Shown piece by piece: positions 35,313-44,805 of a stretch of DNA of 48,780 bases (position 1 is the stretch's first letter; each line of letters begins with the position of its first letter). This stretch comes from Bryobacterales bacterium (GTDB lineage Bacteria > Acidobacteriota > Terriglobia > Bryobacterales > Bryobacteraceae), in the NCBI GenBank assembly GCA_027452065.1, contig DAIDHC010000197.1, forward strand, positions 1 to 48,780, in the 5' to 3' direction. The notes beneath the pieces are model-generated. The model ran no database searches. It was not told where the DNA came from and worked only from the letters and a program-made list of their open reading frames with translations. The translations under genes and the position numbers were made by a program.

Positions 35313-36329
35313 ATGCGCGTTGGAATCATCGGCACCGGAGCCATCTCACACAAACACGCTCAGGCCTACCGCAACATCGGCTACGAGCTCACTGTCTGCA
35401 CCGACATCAACCCCGCCTACGGCCGCGCCTTCGCCGACCAGTGGGGCTGCGAGTTCGTCCCTCATTACGAGGACCTCTGCCGCCACCCCCGCGTCGATTA
35501 CGTCGACGTCTGCACTTTCCCCGACTTCCGTCTGGAGCCCCTCGTGCTCTGCGCCGAGGCCGGCAAGCACATCCAGGTGCAGAAGCCCATCGCCACCTCC
35601 ACCGAAACCGCCCGCCAGATGATCGCCACCGCCGCCGCCGCCGGCATCCAGTTGGGTGTCGTCAGCCAGCATCGCTTCGACGACTCCAGCCTCTTCCTCC
35701 GCCGCGCCCTCGATCAAGGCCGCCTCGGGAAGATCCTCCAGGCCGACGCCTACGTAAAATGGTTCCGCTCCGACGCCTATTACGCCCGCCCTATCAAGGG
35801 AAGCTGGAAAACCGAGGGCGGCGGAGCGCTCATTAACCAGGCCATCCACCAGGTCGACATTCTGCTCTGGCTCATCGGCCCGGTCCGCCAGGTCTTCGGC
35901 GCCTGGCAGCTCGCCGCCACCCACCGCATCGAATCCGAGGACGTCGTTAACGCGCTGCTGCAATACACCAGCGGCGCCACCGGCGTCATCCAGGCTTCCA
36001 CTTCTTTTTGGCCCGGCTACACCGAGCGCATCGAAATTCACGGCTCCAAAGGCACCGCCATCATCTCCGGCGACAAGCTCACCACCTGGGACGTCGAGGA
36101 CGATTCCGGCGAACCCGCCCCGCTCGACCGCGAAGTCCTCAGCGGCTCCTCCGACCCCATGGCCATCCCCCTTGTCCCCTTCGAGCGCCAGTTCCTCGAT
36201 TTCGGCGAGGCCATCCGCACCGGACGCTCGCCCGCCTCCTCGGGCCGCGACGGCCTCCGCGCCCTCGACTTCGTTCTGAGTGTCTACCGCTCCTGCCGCG
36301 AAAACGCCAAGGTTGTCCTGGATGCCTGA
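35313..36329 (+). CDS. Gfo/Idh/MocA-family NAD(P)-dependent oxidoreductase
   Basis: 338 residues from an ATG with AGGAC upstream. The Rossmann motif MRVGIIGTGAISHKHAQAYRN opens the protein, VDVCTFPDF and the EAGKHIQVQKPIATS segment (catalytic Lys in the x-K-P motif) follow at about 90-100, and the C-terminal alpha/beta sheet domain has GGGALINQAIHQVDILLWLIGP with the conserved His-x-x-D. It would oxidise or reduce a hydroxyl of a sugar or cyclitol. Placed directly after the isomerase-like gene, it probably belongs to the same sugar pathway. Its last eight bases overlap the homoserine kinase start. The open frame extends upstream into the previous gene in another frame; that part is not coding. 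Confidence 0.9.
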   Translation: MRVGIIGTGAISHKHAQAYRNIGYELTVCTDINPAYGRAFADQWGCEFVPHYEDLCRHPRVDYVDVCTFPDFRLEPLVLCAEAGKHIQVQKPIATSTETARQMIATAAAAGIQLGVVSQHRFDDSSLFLRRALDQGRLGKILQADAYVKWFRSDAYYARPIKGSWKTEGGGALINQAIHQVDILLWLIGPVRQVFGAWQLAATHRIESEDVVNALLQYTSGATGVIQASTSFWPGYTERIEIHGSKGTAIISGDKLTTWDVEDDSGEPAPLDREVLSGSSDPMAIPLVPFERQFLDFGEAIRTGRSPASSGRDGLRALDFVLSVYRSCRENAKVVLDA

Positions 36330-37278
36330 TCCGCCCTCCCGGACGGACTTCGCCTCTCTCCGCGTTCCGGCCTCCAGCGCCAATCTCGGTCCTGGCTTCG
36401 ATGCTCTCGGCCTCGCCCTCGGCCTCTATCTCGAGTGCCGTTTCCGCCCCGCCGCCTCCCTGCGCATCACCGCCTCCGGCCGCGACGCCTCCTCCATTCC
36501 CACCGGCCCGGAAAACCTCATCTGGCAAACCGCCCTCGCCGTCGCCGCCGCCCACAACCTTTCCCTGCCGCCTATCGAGCTGGAAATCCGCAACGACATC
36601 CCCGTCGGCAAAGGCCTCGGCTCCAGCGCCGCCGCTCTCACCGCCGGCGTCCTCATCGCCGATTCCGTCCTCGGCCTCGGCTGGACCCCGCAGCGTATTC
36701 TCGAAGAGGCCGCCCGCATCGAAGGCCATCCGGACAACGTTGCCGCCTGCGTTCTCGGCTCCATCGTCGCCAGCGCCTTCGATTCCGAAGGCATCGCCCG
36801 CGCCGTCCGCCTCGACCTCCCGCGCCGCCTCGGTGTCGCCGTCGCCGTCCCGGACTTCGTCCTCGCCACCTCCGAAGCCCGCGCCGTCCTGCCCTCTTCC
36901 TATTCCCGCCAGGACGCTATTTTCAACATCCAGCGGTCCTCTCTCCTCATCGCCGCCCTCGCCACCGGCTCAACCTCCGCCTTCCCCACCGCACTCGAGG
37001 ATCGCCTTCACCAGCCCTTCCGCGCCCCGCTTGTGCCCGGCCTCGATGAAATACTCCATCTCCGCGCCCCCGGCCTTCTCGGCTGCGCGCTCAGCGGCGC
37101 CGGCCCCTCCGTCCTCGTCTTCTTCGAGCGCGGCTCCGAGCGCGTCTGCGACCTCATACCGCCCATCTTTGCCCGCCATGGCCGCCAGTGCGAGATCCTC
37201 TGGACCGGCGTCCCCGCCCGCGGCTACGAATTCGTTCCCGCCGCCTCAGAGCTTAAAGAAAATCTTCCGCCGGTATAG
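36322..37278 (+). CDS. thrB: Homoserine kinase
   Basis: 318 residues. It phosphorylates L-homoserine with ATP in threonine synthesis. The GHMP-kinase fold begins RVPASSANLGPGFDALGLAL (about 12-31); the ATP loop is IPVGKGLGSSAAALTAG (about 94-110), followed by RIEGHPDNVAACVLG and the C-terminal motif LSGAGPSVLVFF. The ATG overlaps the oxidoreductase stop region by eight bases, so it is probably co-translated with sugar genes despite the different pathway; no thrC or hom is adjacent. The 3' end overlaps the convergent DUF5009 gene by 33 bases, so the last 11 codons are used on both strands. Confidence 0.93.
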   Translation: MPDPPSRTDFASLRVPASSANLGPGFDALGLALGLYLECRFRPAASLRITASGRDASSIPTGPENLIWQTALAVAAAHNLSLPPIELEIRNDIPVGKGLGSSAAALTAGVLIADSVLGLGWTPQRILEEAARIEGHPDNVAACVLGSIVASAFDSEGIARAVRLDLPRRLGVAVAVPDFVLATSEARAVLPSSYSRQDAIFNIQRSSLLIAALATGSTSAFPTALEDRLHQPFRAPLVPGLDEILHLRAPGLLGCALSGAGPSVLVFFERGSERVCDLIPPIFARHGRQCEILWTGVPARGYEFVPAASELKENLPPV

Positions 37279-38358
37279 CCACGCGCACACCGCGATCTGA
37301 AATGCCGCGATCGCGCACGCCGTGAAGACTTCGCCCCACGCTCCCCACCAGTCGATCGACCATCCCAGAAACACGCGCGCCGTCTGCCGCATCCAGTGGC
37401 CCAGAATCTCGTGGAACAGGTAAATGAAGATCGAGTTCGACCCCACCATTACCGCCACCTTCGTCCATCGCCGCCACTGCTTCACCTCGCAGATCCAGAC
37501 AACCAGCGCCAGCATCAGCACCGTGTAGCCGGCGCTGTAAAAGGCGAACGACGGCGTCCAGATTTTCTTGATGATCGGAATCACCGGATCCAGCGCCAGC
37601 CCCACAGCGATTCCCGCCACGCCGCAGGAAACCAGAATTTTGAGCTTTCGCCCGTACGGCAGCGCCGTCCGCAGCAGGCTCCCGGCCATCACTCCAAAGA
37701 TCGTGTTCGCCGTTGACGGAATGCAGTTGATCGTGGCGTACGATCCGCCCCAATGCTTGTGCAGCGCCCAGCCGTCGATCCACCAGCCCATGTTGGCATC
37801 CTTGATCCACGGCCCCACGACGCCCGGAGCGCTGAACAGGTTGTAGATCGCCCAGTCCAGCGCCAGCATCCCCAGCGCCGTGAGCGCCTGCACTTTCCAT
37901 CCGCGCCGCAGCACCAGAAACGCCACCAGGTAGGTAAACGACACCTGCGCCAGCACGTTGATCAGGTCGATCACCGGCCTGTTCGCCTCCACGCTCCGCG
38001 CCACCAGCCCCCACAGGATCAGCAGCGCGCAGCGCTTCAGCACGTGCTTCAGATTTCCCGCCACCGTCTCGCCCGCCTCCCACCGCTTGGCGAAGGAAAA
38101 CGGCATCGCCGCCCCCACGATGAACATGAAGAACGGCTGCACCAGGTCCCACGCCGTCATGCCGTGCCAGACGGTGTGCTCGAACTGCCTCGCCAGAGGG
38201 CCCATCACCGGATGGTTCACCAGCGGCGACAGAAAGCCCTCCGCCGTCAGAAATATCATTGTCATTCCCCGGAACGCGTCCAGGGCCAAAACCCTACCCG
38301 GAAGTCCCCCGCCCGCCGGGCCCGCCACCGCCGCTTGTGGAATCGCTGCCGTCTGCAT
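37246..38358 (-). CDS. DUF5009 / heparan-alpha-glucosaminide N-acetyltransferase-like membrane protein
   Basis: 370 residues with about ten membrane helices. It opens RVLALDAFRGMTMIFLTAEG, the classic start of this acyltransferase group (R-L-x-S/A-L-D-x-x-R-G), followed by FEHTVWHGMTAWDLVQPFFMFIVGAAM, where the His/Asp residues in the first loop match the transmembrane acetyl-transfer site of HGSNAT/NagX relatives. GSNSIFIYLFHEILGHWM near the end is also typical. It probably moves an acetyl group from cytoplasmic acetyl-CoA to an extracytoplasmic amino sugar. It starts 33 bases after queE on the same strand and converges on thrB. Confidence 0.85.
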   Translation of the reverse strand: MQTAAIPQAAVAGPAGGGLPGRVLALDAFRGMTMIFLTAEGFLSPLVNHPVMGPLARQFEHTVWHGMTAWDLVQPFFMFIVGAAMPFSFAKRWEAGETVAGNLKHVLKRCALLILWGLVARSVEANRPVIDLINVLAQVSFTYLVAFLVLRRGWKVQALTALGMLALDWAIYNLFSAPGVVGPWIKDANMGWWIDGWALHKHWGGSYATINCIPSTANTIFGVMAGSLLRTALPYGRKLKILVSCGVAGIAVGLALDPVIPIIKKIWTPSFAFYSAGYTVLMLALVVWICEVKQWRRWTKVAVMVGSNSIFIYLFHEILGHWMRQTARVFLGWSIDWWGAWGEVFTACAIAAFQIAVCAWLYRRKIFFKL

Positions 38359-38391
38359 GTCCCAGTCATCCTATTACAGATCGGGCTCGAA

Positions 38392-39075
38392 TCAAACTCC
38401 CCGCCGGTCGCCCCACAACTCCACGTGCAGCCGCGGGCTGAACCTCCATCCCCGCTGTTTGCAAATCTCCGCCACCCACCGCCCGCGCTCGGCCAGCATT
38501 TCCGCCTTTGTGCCCTCCGGCATCAGCATCACCCGCCCGGCCTCCGCGCCCGTTTCCGCCGCCATCCGCTCCACCTCCTCGGCGTCCTCCGGCCTCGCGA
38601 TCACGAATTTCAATTGGTACGGGTAGCTCTCCATCAGCTTCCGCAGCACCTCCGGCTGATAGCGCAGCCGCTCGTGCTGCGCCGCCCATCGCCCGCCCTC
38701 GCGCTCCCAGGGCGTCGAATTGCTCAGCTTCGGGCTGATGCTCATCAGGTCGCAGATCACAGCCGCCGCCACCGTCCCCGCCGTCTCCACCGTGATGTGC
38801 ATCCCGCGCGCCTTCAACTCACCCGTCAGCTCCACCATCCCCGGTGCAATCATCGGCTCGCCGCCGGTCACCACCACGTGGCGCGCTCCGTACGCCGCCG
38901 CTTCCGCCGCAATCGCCTCCACGCTCATCTCCGCGCCCTCCGGCTTCCACGACGTGTACGGCGTGTCGCACCACACGCAGCGCAGGTTGCACCCGCTGGT
39001 CCGCACAAATACCGACGGCACTCCGATCAGCTCGCCCTCGCCCTGCAGCGAGTAAAAAATCTCCGCGATCCTCAC
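38392..39075 (-). CDS. queE: 7-carboxy-7-deazaguanine synthase
   Basis: 227 residues from a GTG that overlaps the queC stop (GTGA). It is a radical SAM enzyme that contracts 6-carboxytetrahydropterin to CDG. The start [24 protein letters not shown] and the cluster motif [13 protein letters not shown] (C-x3-C-x2-C) are diagnostic, followed by VVVTGGEPM and [19 protein letters not shown] binds SAM and substrate. The longer open frame to 39186 is antisense-like Arg/Gly-rich sequence inside queC. Together with queC it gives two steps of preQ0 synthesis; queD and folE are not in the window. Confidence 0.95.
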   Translation of the reverse strand: MRIAEIFYSLQGEGELIGVPSVFVRTSGCNLRCVWCDTPYTSWKPEGAEMSVEAIAAEAAAYGARHVVVTGGEPMIAPGMVELTGELKARGMHITVETAGTVAAAVICDLMSISPKLSNSTPWEREGGRWAAQHERLRYQPEVLRKLMESYPYQLKFVIARPEDAEEVERMAAETGAEAGRVMLMPEGTKAEMLAERGRWVAEICKQRGWRFSPRLHVELWGDRRGV

Positions 39076-39767
39076 GCCGCGTACTCGATCGGATCCGCCA
39101 CGCCCGCCTCGGCGAATCCCTTCTTCCGCAGCAGGCACGCGTCGCAGTGCCCGCACGCCAGCCCGCCCGCCCGCGGGTCGTAGCAACTGTGCGTCAGCCC
39201 GATCTCCACCCCCGTCTCCACCGCCAGCCGCACAATGTCCGCCTTGCGCAGCTCGATCAGCGGCGTGTGAATCCGCACCCTTGTCTTTCCCTCCACGCCC
39301 GCCTTCGTCGCCAGGTTCGCCATCTTCTCAAACGCCGCGATAAACTCCGGCCGGCAGTCCGGATAGCCCGAGTAGTCGATCGCGTTCACGCCGATAAAAA
39401 TATCGGACGCCTCCAACACCTCCGCCCAGGCCAGCGCGAAGCTCAGAAAAATCGTGTTCCGCGCCGGCACATACGTCGCCGGAATTCCCGTCCCCATTCC
39501 CTCCACGCTCTCCGCTTTCGGCACGGCGATCTCCGCCGTCAGCGCCGAGCCCCCGAACATCCGCAAATCGATCGGCGCCACCTCGTGCTTCACCGCCCCC
39601 AGCCGTCCCGCCAGCCGCCGCGCCGCCTCCAGTTCCACCCGGTGCCGCTGCCCATAGTCGAAGCTCAGCGCGTAACACGCATATCCCTCCCGCCGCGCCA
39701 CCGCCAGGCACGTCGCCGAATCCAATCCCCCGCTCAACAAACAGACCGCGCGCTTTTGCTCCGCCAT
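39072..39767 (-). CDS. queC: 7-cyano-7-deazaguanine synthase
   Basis: 231 residues. It converts CDG to preQ0 using ATP and ammonia. The PP-loop ATPase motif [18 protein letters not shown] is at about 7-24, [13 protein letters not shown] at about 35-47, [16 protein letters not shown] near 100, and the zinc site is [25 protein letters not shown] (four Cys) near the end. I chose the ATG at 39767; the frame upstream adds only a Gly/Arg-rich stretch. It heads the queC-queE-DUF5009 run. No clear Shine-Dalgarno precedes it; GAAACT ends six bases before the ATG, similar to other unit heads here. Confidence 0.95.
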   Translation of the reverse strand: MAEQKRAVCLLSGGLDSATCLAVARREGYACYALSFDYGQRHRVELEAARRLAGRLGAVKHEVAPIDLRMFGGSALTAEIAVPKAESVEGMGTGIPATYVPARNTIFLSFALAWAEVLEASDIFIGVNAIDYSGYPDCRPEFIAAFEKMANLATKAGVEGKTRVRIHTPLIELRKADIVRLAVETGVEIGLTHSCYDPRAGGLACGHCDACLLRKKGFAEAGVADPIEYAA

Positions 39768-39829
39768 GCCCCCAGTTTCACAAAACCCGGCCTCCCGCGG
39801 GCCGCCGCCTCGCTCGCCCTCATTCATGC

Positions 39830-39835
39830 TACATT
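39830..39835 (+). promoter_or_regulatory. Possible -10 box ahead of the FG-GAP repeat protein gene
   Basis: TACATT (TAnnnT form) ends six bases before the TTG start at 39842, with no ribosome site. It sits in the 74-base divergent gap with queC. Confidence 0.25.
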
Positions 39836-39841
39836 CCAGGT

Positions 39842-42800
39842 TTGCCGCTCCATCATCGCCATCCGACGTCCTTTGGCAGCCGCGGTTCCGCCGGGATCGC
39901 GGCTGCCCTGCTCCCCGCCCTGCTCGCCCTGCCCGCCGCGGCCCAGACCTCCTGCTCCCCCATCCAGTTTTCCGGTCCCCGCGTCACCTCTCTCCGTTCC
40001 GCCGATTCCTCCACCGACACCTTCCTTCTCCGCCAACTCGACGGCACCTTCTCCTCCTACCGCGTCCAGACCGCCGCCCCTTTCGCAGTCCTCTCCTCTC
40101 AGCCCAACGCCCTCGTCTCCATCCTGCCCTGCGGAGTTCCCGCGCCCGCCGGCAGTCCCTTCGGAGGCGCCGCCGCGCTCGTCTCCGCTCTCAGCCAGAC
40201 CGGCGCCGCCGGCCAGCCCGCCGCCTTCGCGTTGATGTCCTCCACCCTCGGCGTCATGGCCTACATCGACTCGAAGAGCGGCAACGTCAATGTCGTCAAA
40301 GCCACCGCCTCGCTCCCTCTTCAGGCCCAAACGGTCACCGGATATAATGCCGGCGCTCTCGTCTCCGCCCTCGTTTTCGGCGATCTCAACGGCGACGGCA
40401 TTCCCGATCTTGTCGCCGCCGACACCGGCGCGGCCACCGACCTCGGCGGCGCCGTCGTCTTCCTCGCCAACGCCGACGGTACCCTCCACCCGCCCACAAC
40501 GTTCCCCGCCCACGGCAAGCCCATCTCCGTTGCCCTCGCCGATTTCAACCACGACGGAAAGCTCGACATCGCCATCGCCAACTCTTCCTCCGGCGACGTC
40601 ACCGTCTTCCTCGGCAAAGGCGATGGCACTTTTTTCCCCGCTAAGAATTTTCTCGCCATCGCCAAGGCGGTCTCCCTCGCCGCCGCCGATCTCAACGGTG
40701 ACGGAAAGCTCGACCTCGCCATCGCCAGCTCGAACGGCTCCTTCGTCTCCCTGCTCGGCAACGGCGACGGCACCTTCCAGGCGCCCACCCTTGCCTGGCC
40801 CGCCGCCCCGGGCCTCTCCTACATCGCCCTCGGCGACTTCAACGGCGACGGCATCCCCGACGCCGCCCTCGCCAGCCGCCAGAACGGCACCGTCTCGCTC
40901 GCCCTCGGCCGCGGCGACGGCTCCTTCTCCCCCGTCGTCACCTATCCCGTCGCCCCTCAGCCGTCTTCCCTCATCGTCATGGACGTCAATGACGACCAGA
41001 AGCTCGATCTCCTCGTCGCCACCGGCAATCCATTCCTCATCGCCGGCGACCGCGTCTCCGGCGACGTCTCCGTCCTGCTCGGCAACGGCGACGGCACCCT
41101 CCGCTCAGCCGCCCTCAACAACGCCGGCAATCAACCCGTCTCCGTCTCCGCCGCCGACTTCAACCGCGACCACCTCCTCGACATCGTTACCGCCAACTCC
41201 TCCTCCAACGACGTCTCCGTCCTCCTCGCTCAGCCCGGCGGCAAGTTCCTTACCGCCAACTCCGTCCCCATCGGCCTCTCCTCGGCCGGCCTTCCTTCTC
41301 AGCCCTCCGCCGTCCTCGCCGTCGACATCAACAAAGACAACAAGTCCGACCTCGTCGTCGCCGACCACGGCGCAAACGACATCGCCGTCCTGTTCGGCAT
41401 CGGCAACGGCACCTTCCAGTCTCCCATCCGCTTCCCCACCGGGAATAATCCCTCCGCCATCATTACCGCCGATTTCAACGGCGACACCGTCCCCGACCTC
41501 GCCATCGCCAATTTCGACAACAACGGCTCCGGCGATGTCACTATCTATATCGGCGCCGGTGGAACCCTTCACCTGGCGCCCACTCTCACCGCCGGCACGC
41601 ACCCCATCCAGCTCGCCTCGGCGGATTTCAATAAAGACGGCTACGCCGACCTCGCCGTCGTCAACTCCGGCACCTTCGGCGCCGACCTCGGCGGCATCTC
41701 CCTCTTCCTCGGCAACGGCGACAGCACCTTCCAGCCCGCCGTCAATCTCACCGCAGGCGTCGATCCCACCTCCCTCGCCGTCGCCGACTTCAACCTCGAC
41801 GGCAGCCCCGACATCGCCGTCCTGTCCACCAACACCACCACCGGCGCCTCGCGGATCGATCTCCTCATGGGCCATGGCGACGGCACCTTCGCCCCGCCCG
41901 TCACCGTCCTCCCCGCTCCCTACGCCTTCGCCCTCGCCGCCACCACTCTTGGCCCCGGCGGCAAGCCCGGCCTCGTCCTCACCCATTGCTGCGATCTCAA
42001 CAGCTCCGCTGGTTACATGGCCGGCAACGGCGACGGCACCTTCCAGCCCGAAGTCCTCCTCCCCGCCGGCCCGTCGCCCCAGGGCCTCTTCCTCGCCGAT
42101 TTCAACGGCGACAAAGTTCCCGATATCCTGATCGCCGACTCCGGCTCGGCCGCCACCGCCGGCACCGGCGCCGCCCTCCTCCTGCTCAACGTCTCCCCCG
42201 CCGCCGTCGCCACCGTCAACGGCGCCAGCTTCGTCCCCGGCGCTGCCGTCGCCCCCGCCTCCATCGCCAGCGCCTTTGGCCCCCACCTGGCGACGTCCAC
42301 CGTCCTCCCGCCTCCCCCGCTCGGCACCGTCGTCGCCGGCACCACCGTCACCCTCACCGACTCCACCGGCGCTTCCCGCCTCTGCGACATCTTCTTCGTC
42401 AGCTCGGGCCAGGTCAATTTCCAGATCCCGCCCGGCTCCGCCCCCGGCCCCGCCACCGTCACCGTTCAAGCCGGCGACGGCTCTCTGGCCACCGGCGCCC
42501 TCACTCTCGTCCCCGTCGCCCCCGGCCTGTTCACCGCCAACTCTGACTCCCTCGCCGCCGCCACTCTGCTGCGAGTCCACGCCGACGGCTCACAATCCGT
42601 CGCCAACATGGAACAGACCGACGCCACCGGCAAGGTCGTCCCCATCCCCATCGACCTCGATCCCTCCTCCGACACTGTCTATCTCGAACTCTACGGCACC
42701 GGCATCCGCGGCGCGTCCCAGTCCTCCGTCTCCGTCCAAATCGGCTCCCAAACCCTCACGCCCTCCTTCGCCGGCGCCCAGTCCGCCTTTGTCGGCCTCG

Positions 42801-42910
42801 ATCAGATCAACGTCGCGCTTCCCCACTCCCTCAAAGGCTCCGGCGACGTCTCCGTCATCGTCTCCGCCGCCGGCCACGCCGCCAACACCGTCCACGTGAC
42901 CATCCAATAG
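39842..42910 (+). CDS. Secreted FG-GAP/VCBS repeat protein with Solibacter-type C-terminal domain
   Basis: 1022 residues. A basic start and hydrophobic stretch (about 18-34, [19 protein letters not shown]) form a Sec signal. About ten FG-GAP-like repeats of 55-65 residues run from about 170 to 780, each with a calcium-type loop such as [18 protein letters not shown] or DINKDNKSD and a following [10 protein letters not shown] strand, expected to fold as one or more beta-propellers. From about 785 comes [23 protein letters not shown] to VHVTIQ, the Solibacter C-terminal domain (TIGR03437), a marker of this bacterial group. The role is probably cell-surface binding or adhesion; the ligand is unknown. 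The TTG start is chosen because it just precedes the signal peptide and no ATG or GTG in frame does. Confidence 0.87.
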   Translation: MPLHHRHPTSFGSRGSAGIAAALLPALLALPAAAQTSCSPIQFSGPRVTSLRSADSSTDTFLLRQLDGTFSSYRVQTAAPFAVLSSQPNALVSILPCGVPAPAGSPFGGAAALVSALSQTGAAGQPAAFALMSSTLGVMAYIDSKSGNVNVVKATASLPLQAQTVTGYNAGALVSALVFGDLNGDGIPDLVAADTGAATDLGGAVVFLANADGTLHPPTTFPAHGKPISVALADFNHDGKLDIAIANSSSGDVTVFLGKGDGTFFPAKNFLAIAKAVSLAAADLNGDGKLDLAIASSNGSFVSLLGNGDGTFQAPTLAWPAAPGLSYIALGDFNGDGIPDAALASRQNGTVSLALGRGDGSFSPVVTYPVAPQPSSLIVMDVNDDQKLDLLVATGNPFLIAGDRVSGDVSVLLGNGDGTLRSAALNNAGNQPVSVSAADFNRDHLLDIVTANSSSNDVSVLLAQPGGKFLTANSVPIGLSSAGLPSQPSAVLAVDINKDNKSDLVVADHGANDIAVLFGIGNGTFQSPIRFPTGNNPSAIITADFNGDTVPDLAIANFDNNGSGDVTIYIGAGGTLHLAPTLTAGTHPIQLASADFNKDGYADLAVVNSGTFGADLGGISLFLGNGDSTFQPAVNLTAGVDPTSLAVADFNLDGSPDIAVLSTNTTTGASRIDLLMGHGDGTFAPPVTVLPAPYAFALAATTLGPGGKPGLVLTHCCDLNSSAGYMAGNGDGTFQPEVLLPAGPSPQGLFLADFNGDKVPDILIADSGSAATAGTGAALLLLNVSPAAVATVNGASFVPGAAVAPASIASAFGPHLATSTVLPPPPLGTVVAGTTVTLTDSTGASRLCDIFFVSSGQVNFQIPPGSAPGPATVTVQAGDGSLATGALTLVPVAPGLFTANSDSLAAATLLRVHADGSQSVANMEQTDATGKVVPIPIDLDPSSDTVYLELYGTGIRGASQSSVSVQIGSQTLTPSFAGAQSAFVGLDQINVALPHSLKGSGDVSVIVSAAGHAANTVHVTIQ

Positions 42911-42972
42911 CCCGGCGCGCGCGTGCAACTTCCACCCGCCCGGCGCCGTCCCTTCTCAGCAGGCCCTGCCTC

Positions 42973-43918
42973 ATGCGCCACATTTCCATCGGGCCTTTGA
43001 TCGCCGCGCTCGCCGCGCTAACCGCCTTTGCCGGCGACACGCCGTCGTTCCGCTCCGACGTCTCTCTTGTCCGCATCGATGCCGAGGTCGTCGACGGCCC
43101 CCGCGTCCTCGACGGCTTCACCGCCTCCGACTTCCGCGTCCTCGACGACAATCAACCCCAGCCCATCGTCCATTTCTCCCGCGACGAAGCTCCCCTGGAC
43201 GTCGTGCTCCTGTTCGACGTCAGCGGCAGCATGTTCTCGAACGTGGAAAAAATCTCCAACGCCGCTCAACTCGCTTTCACCGAGCTCAAACCCGGCGACC
43301 GCGTCGCCGTCGCTGTCTTCAATACCCGCGCCCGCCTTCGTCACCCCCCTCACCGGCGATCTCGACGCCGCCGCCCAGTCCATCCACGATCGCGTGCTTC
43401 AGGTGAAGTTCGGCGGTGGCACCAGCATCCTCGCCGCCGTCGATTCCGCCGCCCTCTATCTCCGCCGCGAAAAATCCGACCCCCGCCGCCGCGCCATTCT
43501 CGTCATCACCGACAACTTCGGCCAGAGATCCCGCCGCGAGCGCTCCGTCGTCGTCGATGCCTGGGAGTCCGATGCCGTCGTCTGCGGCCTCATCGTCCGC
43601 TCTCCCGCCGGTGAAGCCATCCAGACTACCGCCGCCGTCATGAACCCCCTCGTGCTCGCCCTCCACGAAGGCGTCACCGGCGTCGCTGTCAAAACCGGCG
43701 GCGATGTCGTCAAGGCCGGCCGCGATCCCGCCTCCGCCTTCCGCGACCTCATGCAGCGCCTTCGCCGCCGCTATGAAATCTACTACCCTCTCCCGTCCTC
43801 GCGTCCCGGCCAGCGGCGCACCATCGCCCTCACGCTTTCCCCCGACGCCCGCGCGCGCCTTCCCAAGGCCGAACTCCGCGCCCGCCGCGGCTACATCGTC
43901 CCCGCCCCGCTCCCCTGA
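42973..43918 (+). pseudogene. VWFA-related acidobacterial secreted protein, split by a one-base frameshift
   Basis: The first frame (from the ATG at 42973) gives a signal peptide (IGPLIAALAALTAFAG), the TIGR03436-type start VSLVRIDAEVVDGPRVLDGFTASDFRVLDD and the VWA MIDAS region VVLLFDVSGSMFSNV (D-x-S-x-S), then KPGDRVAVAVFNTRAR. The frame then degenerates into Arg/Pro. The sense continues in the +1 frame as FVTPLTGDLDAAAQSIHDRV, then GGGTSILAAVDSAALYL, then RRAILVITDNFGQ to RGYIVPAPLP at 43918. A single extra C near 43330-43336 (in CGCCCGCC) explains it; the joined product would be about 314 residues, close to family length. It could be a true recent mutation, a sequencing error, or phase-variable, but the run is not a long homopolymer. 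Confidence 0.85.
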
Positions 43919-43925
43919 GCGTCGT

Positions 43926-44765
43926 TCAGTAAAGCCCCGCCTCGCCCGGCGGACGCGTCTTCCACCGCCGGTGTATCCACAGCCACTGGCCCGGATCCCG
44001 GCGAATCGCCCCCTCCAGCGCACTCTGCAGCCTCTGCGTATCCTCGCCCGCATCCCCGCTCATCGGAATCTCCGGCAGAAACCGCAGCACATACCGCCGC
44101 TCCGCCTTCGACCACACCGCGTATCCCGGCACCACCGCCGCCCCGCTCCGCGCCGCAATCTTGGCGAACGCCACATTCGCGCAAGCCTTCACTCCGAAAA
44201 AATCCACGAACACGCCCTCGGCCGCCGACGAGTTCTGGTCAATCAAAATCCCCACCGCCTCGCCTTCCCTCAGCGCCCTCAGGATCGCCCGCGCCGCGTC
44301 CTTCTTCTCAATCAGCCGGTTCCCCGATAGAGCCCGCCTGCTCTCCACCATCTCGTCGATCCGCCGGTCGTCGAGCGGCCTCACCACGATATGCATCGGC
44401 TCGGCCATCCAGGCGTGCGCAAACGCGCTCAGCTCCCAGTTGCCCAGGTGCGCGGTCGCAATCAGCACTCCCTTGCCCGCCGCCTTCGCCTTCGCGTAGT
44501 TCTCAAACCCGTCGTAACGGATCCAGCTTGAAATGCTTTCCGGCCCCATCGACGGAAACCGCGCGAACGCCGCCAGCAGTCTTCCGATCGACGCGAACAC
44601 CTCGTCCACAATCGGCGCCCGTTCCCCTTCCCCATACCCCGCCAGCTCCAGGTTCCTCAGCGCCACTCTCCGCAGCCGCGGCATCGCCCGGTCCAGCACC
44701 CCCGCGTAAAAACGCCCCAGTCGCTCCGCCGCCGCCCTCGGCGTCCGGCTCAGCGTGAAAAGCAC
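43926..44765 (-). CDS. LpxL/HtrB-like lysophospholipid acyltransferase
   Basis: 279 residues as annotated from a GTG. The acyltransferase motif is TAHLGNWELSA (H-x4-E/D block, about residues 105-115), followed by HIVVRPLDD, the GILIDQNSSAAEGVFVDFFG segment and VVPGYAVW; the end is DPGQWLWIHRRWKTRPPGE, as in lipid A secondary acyltransferases. The start is uncertain. Upstream of the GTG the frame continues with RLIRYLLARFV, which resembles the amphipathic N-terminus of the family, and AGGAGCGAG lies near a CTG at about 44785, so the protein may be a few residues longer. It begins just after mnmA and is probably in the same transcript. Acyl donor and exact lipid target are not readable. Confidence 0.85.
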   Translation of the reverse strand: MLFTLSRTPRAAAERLGRFYAGVLDRAMPRLRRVALRNLELAGYGEGERAPIVDEVFASIGRLLAAFARFPSMGPESISSWIRYDGFENYAKAKAAGKGVLIATAHLGNWELSAFAHAWMAEPMHIVVRPLDDRRIDEMVESRRALSGNRLIEKKDAARAILRALREGEAVGILIDQNSSAAEGVFVDFFGVKACANVAFAKIAARSGAAVVPGYAVWSKAERRYVLRFLPEIPMSGDAGEDTQRLQSALEGAIRRDPGQWLWIHRRWKTRPPGEAGLY

Positions 44766-44805
44766 GAAACGTGCCAGCAGATAACGGATCAGGCGGGTCT
44801 CGCTC

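Noticed and set aside
40290..42131. Ser/Pro-rich 613-codon frame within the FG-GAP gene, which looks like a mucin-type protein
   Set aside because: It is the +1 frame of C-ending codons in the repeat gene; the Ca-loop repeats in the other frame are clearly the coding ones.
40380..42180. Repeated GGCGACGGCACC-type DNA, considered as a tandem DNA repeat
   Set aside because: The repetition follows the protein repeats (NGDGTF and DFNGDG loops) with irregular spacing and divergent flanks, so it is coding-level, not a DNA repeat array.
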